Shown: one piece after another, positions 1 through 4,783 of the stretch | Layout: every line of letters begins with the position of its first letter | Position numbering within the stretch: the first letter of the stretch is position 1 | From: HGM13006 sp964527315 | GTDB lineage: Bacteria > Bacillota > Clostridia > Oscillospirales > Oscillospiraceae | Assembly (NCBI GenBank): GCA_964527315.1 | Contig: CAZGOQ010000139.1 | Location: 1-5,771 of the forward strand | Direction of reading: 5' to 3' | DNA length: 5,771 nucleotides | Notes under the pieces: model-generated | Told to the model about the DNA's origin: nothing | What the model saw: only the letters and a program-made list of their open reading frames with translations | The model's database searches: none | Position numbers and translations under genes: made by a program

Positions 1-1
1 C

Positions 2-328
2 GCCTTTGCCGCTTTGGGCGGTATTTTCCTGACCGATTTTTCTTCTATTGCAGCGTCGTTATCCAACGATGGGCTTGAATTTGTCGGTTTTGCCATCCTC
101 TATACCATCGTCACTACTGTCCTGCCCTATTTGCTCTACACCACAGGGCTTTCCTATGTGGAAAACAGCACTGCTTCTGTTCTGGCCTCCATTGAGCCCG
201 TGGTAGCGACAATCTTGGGCATCGTAATCTTCTCCGAAACCCTAACGGCTCCTGCTGCGGCGGGAATGATTTTGGTGCTGCTGGCGCTCCTTCTGCTGAG
301 CAGAAAAAAAGTACAAAGCAGGGCTTGA
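2..328 (+). CDS. EamA/DMT-family transporter, C-terminal part (5' end outside window)
   Basis: This is an integral membrane transporter of the drug/metabolite transporter superfamily, probably an exporter or permease of small metabolites in the cytoplasmic membrane. The frame is open from base 2 and the first 108 visible residues end at a TGA at 326-328. An internal TTG at 14-16 could be mistaken for a start, but the frame runs off the left edge, so the gene is partial. The visible part contains about three to four hydrophobic helices and the typical EamA C-terminal signature: PYLLYTTGLSYVE followed by SVLASIEPVVATILG, then a final leucine-rich helix and a basic tail (SRKK). The family is clear, but the substrate cannot be told. 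No terminator separates it from the tRNA gene downstream, so its transcript probably ends at the tRNA terminator. Its stop codon lies inside the -35 box of the tRNA promoter. Confidence 0.9.
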   Translation, partial: AFAALGGIFLTDFSSIAASLSNDGLEFVGFAILYTIVTTVLPYLLYTTGLSYVENSTASVLASIEPVVATILGIVIFSETLTAPAAAGMILVLLALLLLSRKKVQSRA

Positions 329-352
329 CAATTTCGGGAATTCTGATATAAT
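325..352 (+). promoter_or_regulatory. Sigma-A promoter of tRNA-Val (extended -10)
   Basis: A perfect -35 box TTGACA (325-330) and a perfect -10 box TATAAT (347-352) are separated by 16 bp. A TG at 344-345 gives an extended -10 (TGATATAAT). Transcription would start near 359, about 8 nt before the mature tRNA 5' end at 367. The -35 box contains the TGA stop codon of the upstream EamA gene. Confidence 0.85.
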
Positions 353-366
353 AAACACCGTTCTCT

Positions 367-443
367 GGACGATTAGCTCAGCTGGTATGAGCATCCGCTT
401 GACGTGCGGGAGGTCACAGGTTCAAGTCCTGTATCGTCCACCA
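367..443 (+). tRNA. tRNA-Val (anticodon GAC)
   Basis: The cloverleaf folds completely. The acceptor stem GGACGAT pairs with ATCGTCC over 7 bp. The D arm is GCTC/GAGC with a 9-nt loop containing GG. The anticodon stem TCCGC/GCGGG has one T-G pair and carries loop TTGACGT, with anticodon GAC at 401-403, which reads GUC and GUU valine codons. The variable loop is AGGTC, and the T arm is ACAGG/CCTGT with loop TTCAAGT. Discriminator A440 is followed by an encoded CCA at 441-443. It is a single tRNA with its own promoter and terminator. Its 3' end would be a plausible integration site for mobile DNA. Confidence 0.97.
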
Positions 444-448
444 CCAGA

Positions 449-487
449 CCCCCTTGGAATCGTTGGATTTCAAGGGGGCTATTTTTT
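449..487 (+). terminator. Rho-independent terminator after tRNA-Val
   Basis: The left arm at 449-461 (CCCCCTTGGAATC) pairs with the right arm at 466-478 (GATTTCAAGGGGG) over 13 bp with a single G-T pair. The loop is GTTG. The sequence CTA and six T residues (482-487) follow. It begins 5 nt after the tRNA CCA and should end the tRNA transcript and any read-through from the EamA gene. Confidence 0.93.
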
Positions 488-498
488 GTCTGAACTTC

Positions 499-529
499 TG
501 TCGGGATAGAATACGACAAAGATACGACA
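499..529 (+). repeat. Short repeats ATACGACA downstream of the tRNA
   Basis: ATACGACA occurs at 511-518 and again at 522-529, an 11-bp period. An imperfect inverted copy, TGTCGGGAT, lies at 499-507. The cluster sits in non-coding DNA just after the tRNA terminator. Repeats of this size and spacing could be protein-binding sites, for example arm-type sites of a tyrosine recombinase, but no recombinase gene is visible here. The function is unproven. Confidence 0.4.
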
Positions 530-546
530 GATCGTTTGAATTTTAA

Positions 547-563
547 AGCGGTTGGAAACCGCT
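547..563. other. Small perfect hairpin in the intergenic region
   Basis: AGCGGTT (547-553) and AACCGCT (557-563) form a 7-bp stem around a GGA loop. No T run follows on the plus strand. On the minus strand it is followed by TTTAAAATT, a weak terminator-like tail. The role is unknown. The rest of 488-640 holds no gene I can support. Confidence 0.35.
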
Positions 564-645
564 GCCGCAAACAAGGAGACGGAGTGCTTGGATGAGATCT
601 CCAAAACAGCTTTAAATTTTAGTCAGCTTTTTTTCTTTCAATTTG

Positions 646-674
646 TTGACAGAAAAAGCGCAAACTCATATAAT
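646..674 (+). promoter_or_regulatory. Perfect consensus sigma-A promoter
   Basis: TTGACA (646-651) and TATAAT (669-674) are separated by exactly 17 bp, so both boxes and the spacer match the consensus. The upstream 40 bases (about 605-645) are rich in A and T runs, like an UP element. Transcription should start near 681. The transcript would lead into the small ORF at 717 and the 107-residue gene at 853. A weak 6-bp hairpin (TTTCTC at 686-691 with GAGAAA at 696-701) lies in the leader. Confidence 0.8.
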
Positions 675-716
675 TTCTATATAGTTTTCTCTTTTGAGAA
701 AGAAGCAAAATCATCT

Positions 717-836
717 GTGAGTAAAACCATTGAAAAGACGGACATCCGGATTAAATTGATGGATCAGGAGAACTTGTGGAGCGAGTGGACGATATCGAAA
801 CCCTGTAATGTAGTGCGCTGTAATTGTATTTTATAG
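717..836 (+). CDS. Possible 39-residue small protein of unknown function
   Basis: A GTG start at 717 opens a frame beginning MSKTIEKTDIRIKL and ending CNVVRCNCIL. It is cysteine-bearing at the C-terminus and has no membrane segment or motif I recognise. It lies about 36 nt downstream of the predicted start of a consensus promoter. Its TAG stop (834-836) overlaps the ribosome binding site of the next gene, an arrangement that suits translational coupling. Against it, the Shine-Dalgarno match is weak (GAGAAAG or GAAG, 11 to 14 nt from the start) and the same frame stays open further upstream by chance. An alternative frame (755-808) reads GSGELVERVDDIETL. Joined to this frame's C-terminus it would look like one protein broken by a frameshift, so the ORF may be a decayed gene. 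Confidence 0.3.
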   Translation: MSKTIEKTDIRIKLMDQENLWSEWTISKPCNVVRCNCIL

Positions 837-842
837 GAAGGA
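836..842 (+). promoter_or_regulatory. Ribosome binding site deciding the start at 853
   Basis: GGAAGGA lies 10 nt before the ATG at 853. An in-frame GTG at 844 is only 1 nt from this motif, too close for initiation, so the ATG is the better start. The motif's first G is the last base of the TAG stop of the preceding small ORF. Confidence 0.6.
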
Positions 843-852
843 CGTGTCTGCC

Positions 853-1176
853 ATGAACATAGACTACCATCAACAGCTCCGGAACGCTCTGATCGGGCGC
901 AGGGTACACCCGGACTATATGCCGGAAAAGCGTCAAATGGGATCGTTGCTCTCTTTTTGGGGCAGGGAGGCTGGTATGTCCGGCGGCGATATTCACCGGA
1001 ATTGGAACTACCGGATTTATCTGCGCTTGGAGGATGAACTGGTCGTCACTGACGTACAAGTCGTGATCGAGGGAGAACTGCTAAGCCCCTGCAGCGGCTA
1101 CAGCTATGAAGAACTGGACGCCATGGATTATCCAGCGGTGCTCAAATGGTGTCTTGACCATACCTGCAATCCGTGA
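853..1176 (+). CDS. Hypothetical protein, 107 residues, unknown family
   Basis: I do not recognise this protein. It has no signal peptide or membrane helix, so it is presumably cytoplasmic. The N-terminal third is basic (LRNALIGRRVHPDYMPEKR). A glycine and tryptophan-containing middle follows (SFWGREAGMSGGDIHRNWNYR). Next comes a beta-rich acidic stretch with alternating hydrophobic residues (YLRLEDELVVTDVQVVIEGE, about 56-75). The tail is helical and aromatic (YSYEELDAMDYPAVLKWCLD) and ends in CNP. Three cysteines (80, 100, 105) do not make an obvious metal site. Codon choice favours C and G in third positions, as in the other genes here, which supports real coding. It is the likely product of the consensus promoter at 646-674. 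An alternative start at 844 would add three residues. The position beside a tRNA fits accessory DNA, but function cannot be assigned. Confidence 0.6.
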   Translation: MNIDYHQQLRNALIGRRVHPDYMPEKRQMGSLLSFWGREAGMSGGDIHRNWNYRIYLRLEDELVVTDVQVVIEGELLSPCSGYSYEELDAMDYPAVLKWCLDHTCNP

Positions 1177-1409
1177 CCGCAGGACGCATGGCGATTTGAA
1201 ACTGCTTCGTCTATTTTCAGGACGGTTTTACGTGCGGCCTGTGATTCATGCTTCTCACAGGCATCGACATGGATGAGGACGTACTGCGCCCCGCCATCGA
1301 CGCCACGGGGGGATAGTGTCGAGGATGCCTAAGGAACCCTATGAAAAAAAGAGGTTGTTCTACAAATGAGATACGGCACACAGTTCAACCGAGTCGTGGA
1401 ATATCATAA

Positions 1410-1452
1410 GGAGAGACTGTACGACGCAATGCCGTACAGTCTCTCCCTTTTT
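1410..1452. terminator. Strong hairpin terminator between convergent genes
   Basis: GGAGAGACTGTACG (1410-1423) and its exact complement CGTACAGTCTCTCC (1433-1446) form a 14-bp perfect stem around a 9-nt loop. On the plus strand it is followed by CTTTTT (1447-1452), a good rho-independent terminator for the promoter at 646. On the minus strand it lies 39 nt beyond the MFS transporter stop and is followed by TTATGATATT, a weaker tail. It probably works in both directions. The stretch 1177-1409 before it holds no gene I can support, only short frames that look decayed. Confidence 0.82.
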
Positions 1453-1484
1453 GGGGGTATCAAGGAAGAACTGGGTGCGTAAAA

Positions 1485-2786
1485 TCAGTTTCTGCCGATC
1501 ATGCTGTCATCCACCATGGAGACAAGCACCAGAGCAATGACGGTGAGCACTGCCAGCACGCCATAGGAAACGGCATAGCTGAAGGTTCGGCCCAGAACAC
1601 CTACAATGGACACGCCCAGCGCACCGATGGCGGCTACCATGGGCTTTAAGACCTTATAGGCCATGGGGAAATCATACCGGCCCCAAATGGTATTCGTCAA
1701 AGACACCAGATAGTTGGCCGCGCCGCCCAGCATAATCGCCAGGAAGGGCAGGCTTGCAAATTTGGTGGGCGTAGTGGGAATCAAATTCAAAACAATGGCA
1801 ATGATTGCCACCACCATGGTAATCTGGATGGCTTTCTTGGGTCCCAGTTTAGCGTCTAAGATGCCGCAGCCGACAGAGCCGACACAGGCCAGGATCCCGG
1901 CGATACCCAGCATCATGAAGATAATGGGAGCGGGACCACCCTCGGGAGTCACGTAGCCCGCCTGAATCATCCGGGGCACAAAATTGGTCATGATGCCCAG
2001 ACTCAGAAGTTCCATCACGCCCAGAGAAATACCAATGAGCCATACCTTGCCAGTGGAGAAGAGCTTTTGGGGTGTCCAGGAAGAAGTTTTCATATACTCC
2101 AGGCCCAAAGCCAGTTCCTTTTTCGCTTCCTCGCTGTCAAATTTGTGATTGTTATCAGGGAAAGCCCCTGCCTGTTCAGGGTAATCCCGTACAAAGGCGG
2201 CGACCAGTACGCAGAGCACGAAGGAAGCAATGGCATAGATCATATATACCTGCGGCAAACCGCCCTTGCCTACCACATTTCCCACAAATTGAGAGGTCAC
2301 GGCAGCGGACAGCGGAAAGCCAATGGTGACCCAGCCCATGGCCATGCCCTTTTTCCGGGGGAACCAGTTGGAGACCACGTTCAGGGAGCAAATGTAGCAA
2401 AAACCCATGCCGCCCACGGCGGAGAGCGCCAGACAGATGAAGTATACGACTGGAGAGGCGGCATTGCCCCAGAACAGGCAGGCAACGCCGGTAATGAGTA
2501 GGGAGGCCGCCCAACTCCAGCGAATGGATATCTTACTGGAAAGTATGCCCCAAAGGGCCGCACCTGCCACGGCAATCCAGGCGGTAACTGTGGAAAATCC
2601 ATAGAGCATATTGGGATCCCAACCGTTTTTTCCGGCAAAGACGTCCACCACTACGTTCAAAGAGTCATTGATCAGGGAGGAATCCAAAAAAATGCACAGG
2701 AAGGTCAAAATCAGGATGCCCCAGCCCTTGACGCCAAAATTGGCGCTGGTCAGAGAGATATCTTTTTCTTGTTTCTTTATGTCCAT
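1485..2786 (-). CDS. MFS transporter, oxalate/formate-antiporter-like
   Basis: This is a 433-residue major facilitator superfamily permease in the cytoplasmic membrane, the normal size for a 12-helix MFS protein. Hydrophobic segments lie roughly at residues 21-40, 61-82, 91-108, 112-135, 146-172, 178-200, 245-270, 286-310, 318-337, 344-365, 376-397 and 403-425, with a long charged central loop at 201-244. The motif NWFPRKKGMAMG (140-151) between helices 4 and 5 is typical of the oxalate/formate antiporter-like group, which handles organic anions. The loop 2-3 motif is degenerate (GILSSKISIRW). The ATG at 2784-2786 has an AAGGAG site (2796-2801) with a 9-nt spacer. It is the last gene of the minus-strand operon, 68 nt after the ene-reductase, so it probably imports that enzyme's substrate or exports its product. 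The substrate is unknown. Clostridial bile-acid and other organic-acid carriers also belong to MFS, so family alone does not decide. Confidence 0.88.
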   Translation of the reverse strand: MDIKKQEKDISLTSANFGVKGWGILILTFLCIFLDSSLINDSLNVVVDVFAGKNGWDPNMLYGFSTVTAWIAVAGAALWGILSSKISIRWSWAASLLITGVACLFWGNAASPVVYFICLALSAVGGMGFCYICSLNVVSNWFPRKKGMAMGWVTIGFPLSAAVTSQFVGNVVGKGGLPQVYMIYAIASFVLCVLVAAFVRDYPEQAGAFPDNNHKFDSEEAKKELALGLEYMKTSSWTPQKLFSTGKVWLIGISLGVMELLSLGIMTNFVPRMIQAGYVTPEGGPAPIIFMMLGIAGILACVGSVGCGILDAKLGPKKAIQITMVVAIIAIVLNLIPTTPTKFASLPFLAIMLGGAANYLVSLTNTIWGRYDFPMAYKVLKPMVAAIGALGVSIVGVLGRTFSYAVSYGVLAVLTVIALVLVSMVDDSMIGRN

Positions 2787-2809
2787 AACAATTTTCTCCT
2801 TTTTTCATT

Positions 2810-2833
2810 CTGGAGGGAAGATCCTCCTTCCAG
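2810..2833. promoter_or_regulatory. Near-palindrome between ene-reductase and transporter genes
   Basis: The 24 bases from CTGGAGGG to TTCCAG are almost self-complementary. All positions pair except one A-C mismatch and one G-T pair, depending on the strand read. It lies in the 68-nt gap upstream of the MFS ribosome binding site and contains an AAGGAGG-like sequence on the minus strand (complement at 2823-2829). It could be an RNA hairpin that tunes transporter expression or protects mRNA ends, or an operator dyad. No T run follows, so it is not a standard terminator. I see no promoter in the gap. Confidence 0.45.
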
Positions 2834-2854
2834 GATTTCTCCTTTTCTTCCGAG

Positions 2855-4765
2855 TTACAGATTCATTGCAGCGTAAAAGCCCTCCTTGGTGGCCCATTCA
2901 ACTGTTCGGGCTTTGACACAGTCGCCAACCTCGGCGAAGTCGGGGGTAAGGCCCATAAAGGAATCCGCCGTCTGGATCAGTGCCCGCATCCCTGCAGCCA
3001 AAATCACGCTGTCTGAGGAAACGGTGACGGACTGGCCGTCCTTTGTGTAAGTTACGCCATTTCTGGTCACATTGGTCACGATGGCGTCCAGCACGGGAAT
3101 AAAATTGGGCGTCTCACCGATCTCTACTATCATCTCATCCCGATGGGTCTTGGAAGCGTCGGGTGCCAGAGCAGACTGCATCTCGATCACAGTGACCTTT
3201 TTGCCCAATTTTGCAAGATGCAACGCCGTCTCGCACCCTACCTGGCCGCCGCCGATGACTACAACATCGCTGCCCATCGCAGCCTCCCGGCCATAACTGT
3301 CACAGGCCGGGACAGCGGTTTCCACACCGGGGATCGGCGGTACGACAGGCGCCGCACCCACAGCGGCAATGACTGCATCATAATCAGCGACCATTTCAGG
3401 CGTGGCTTCTGTGCCGAGACGAACGTCTACCGCGCTTTTCTGGATCTGAGCAATGAGATAGTCCTTGTACTGGCGGAGCGGCCATTTAAAGGACACATAG
3501 GCGGCGAATTTGAGATTGCCACCCAGAGAATCAGACTTCTCAAACAGCGTCACCAGGTGTCCCCGATCCGCAGCGGTAAGAGCCGCCATCATACCGGCAG
3601 GGCCGCCGCCGATCACAGCTACCTTCTTGCCGCCTTCAGATTCAGGAATCCGGGCCACAGCATTCTCCATCCCAACGTGAGGGTTGACAGTACACTGCAT
3701 ATGTTGGGCATAGTTGTCGCTGTCATGGCAGCGCATACACTTGACACAGGGGACTACGTCCTCTTCCGCGCCCGCGAGGCCCTTCTTGATCCAGTTGGGA
3801 TCGGCAATAAACTGCCGGGCCGCCACTATGAAGTCGGCCCTGCCTTCGGCGATGATGGCTTCCGCGTCGGACAGCGTTCCTATGCCGCCAATGGCGGAAA
3901 CGAAGGCTCTGGTAATCTTGCCGGATTTCTTCACCTGTTCGGCCAGATATACATTTGGCATCGGAGGCAGGAAGCCGCAGGGGTGGGTCCGGGTCATTCG
4001 GTCTGAGTTATGCATACCGCAGGAGACTTGGAGAATGTCACAGTGATCCTGAAGGACTTCCGCAATCCGGAGTCCCTCAGCCTCGTCGATACCGCCCGCC
4101 CAGAACTCATTTCCGGAAAATCGCACGTCGAAAATCATGTCCTTGCCCACCGCATCCCGGCATGCGTCCAGAATTTCAATGGGATAGCGGCTCCGATTCT
4201 CAAAGGAACCACCGTACTGATCGGTTCGCTTGTTGGTCAGGGGCGACAGAAACTGGGCAATGGGAATGGAGTGTCCAAAGTGGAACAGGATGCCGTCAAA
4301 GCCGCTCGCCTTGATGGCCTCGGCCGCCTGAACATATCCGGCCTTGAACTGATCCAGTATTTCGATGGGCGCTTCGCCCCGGCCGCAGGGGCCACCCATA
4401 ATGGAACATCCATCGGACACCGTCCAGCCGTCGGGCAGCACGCCGATGAGTTCCATAGTGCATTTGGCGCCATACATGTGGATCTCGTCCGCCAGATCGC
4501 ATAGAGCGTTAAGACGATTGGGAATGGTAATATCCCAGGAGCAGTGGACCCCGTCGTTATTAAATCCGCCGATGGAAACGCCTGCACAGGTCACCAGTCC
4601 CGCGCCCGCTCTGGCTCGATCCACAAAGAACCGCTTCCCAGCCTCGGTAGGATGGTCCTCGCCGTTGGAGGCAGTGTGGATGGTGGAGGGGCCGGAGATA
4701 ATACGGTTTTTTAAGAGGTGCCCTGCCACCCGAATCGGGGATAAAACATGGGAAAAATCACGCAT
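2855..4765 (-). CDS. FMN/4Fe-4S/FAD ene-reductase, 2,4-dienoyl-CoA reductase/BaiCD-like
   Basis: This 636-residue cytoplasmic flavoenzyme has the size and layout of the FadH/BaiCD/BaiH/enoate reductase family. These enzymes use NAD(P)H to reduce an activated C=C bond, passing electrons from FAD through a 4Fe-4S cluster to FMN. Residues 1-335 form the Old Yellow Enzyme TIM barrel, with LKNRII (18-23), QFLSPLTNKRTDQYGGSFEN (171-190), IGGIGT (292-297) and ADFIVAARQFIADPNW (310-325). Cysteines 340, 343, 346 and 358 (before TVNP) are the cluster ligands. GGGPAG (386-391) is the FAD fingerprint, GGGQVG (505-510) the NAD(P)H fingerprint, and VGDC (613-616) the closing FAD motif. H252 aligns with the proton-donor histidine of E. 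coli FadH, but Ile167 stands where the catalytic Tyr is expected. The usual Q-L-x-H-x-G flavin-pocket motif reads MELIGVLPDG (104-113). ATG at 4763-4765 follows GGGAGG (4775-4780) by 9 nt. The gene starts 18 nt after the dehydrogenase. The substrate is unknown (enoate, steroid, dienoyl or other enone). Confidence 0.9.
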   Translation of the reverse strand: MRDFSHVLSPIRVAGHLLKNRIISGPSTIHTASNGEDHPTEAGKRFFVDRARAGAGLVTCAGVSIGGFNNDGVHCSWDITIPNRLNALCDLADEIHMYGAKCTMELIGVLPDGWTVSDGCSIMGGPCGRGEAPIEILDQFKAGYVQAAEAIKASGFDGILFHFGHSIPIAQFLSPLTNKRTDQYGGSFENRSRYPIEILDACRDAVGKDMIFDVRFSGNEFWAGGIDEAEGLRIAEVLQDHCDILQVSCGMHNSDRMTRTHPCGFLPPMPNVYLAEQVKKSGKITRAFVSAIGGIGTLSDAEAIIAEGRADFIVAARQFIADPNWIKKGLAGAEEDVVPCVKCMRCHDSDNYAQHMQCTVNPHVGMENAVARIPESEGGKKVAVIGGGPAGMMAALTAADRGHLVTLFEKSDSLGGNLKFAAYVSFKWPLRQYKDYLIAQIQKSAVDVRLGTEATPEMVADYDAVIAAVGAAPVVPPIPGVETAVPACDSYGREAAMGSDVVVIGGGQVGCETALHLAKLGKKVTVIEMQSALAPDASKTHRDEMIVEIGETPNFIPVLDAIVTNVTRNGVTYTKDGQSVTVSSDSVILAAGMRALIQTADSFMGLTPDFAEVGDCVKARTVEWATKEGFYAAMNL

Positions 4766-4783
4766 CGTTATATACCTCCCAAA

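Noticed and set aside
373..570. Minus-strand 65-codon frame across the tRNA ending in a GLEPVTSRTSSG-like tail
   Set aside because: It is the antisense of tRNA-Val and its terminator. This is a well-known spurious peptide produced by translating tRNA genes backwards.
552..716. Upstream extension of the small ORF from a TTG at 552
   Set aside because: It lies over the promoter at 646-674 and in AT-rich DNA, has no ribosome site, and its residues look random. Transcription would start downstream of it.
751..1059. Minus-strand 102-codon frame
   Set aside because: It is antisense to the better supported gene at 853-1176, with no ribosome site or recognisable motif.
444..1484. CRISPR array or tandem repeat array
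   Set aside because: Only two 8-mers repeat. There are no regularly spaced repeats of 20 or more bases.
1714..2638. Several plus- and minus-strand frames of 64-144 codons inside the MFS gene
   Set aside because: They are alternative-frame shadows of the transporter. None carries hydrophobic helices or a supported start.
2665..2808. Minus-strand 47-codon frame starting just upstream of the MFS start and preceded by AAGGAGG
   Set aside because: It is out of frame with the transporter and overlaps its first 40 codons. The spacing from the ribosome-like site is long, and the peptide shows no family features.
3143..4006. Plus-strand 287-codon frame and other long plus-strand frames at 3072-4952
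   Set aside because: They are shadows of the ene-reductase and dehydrogenase genes, whose domains are unmistakable on the minus strand. Their products are rich in Arg, His and Pro and have no motifs.
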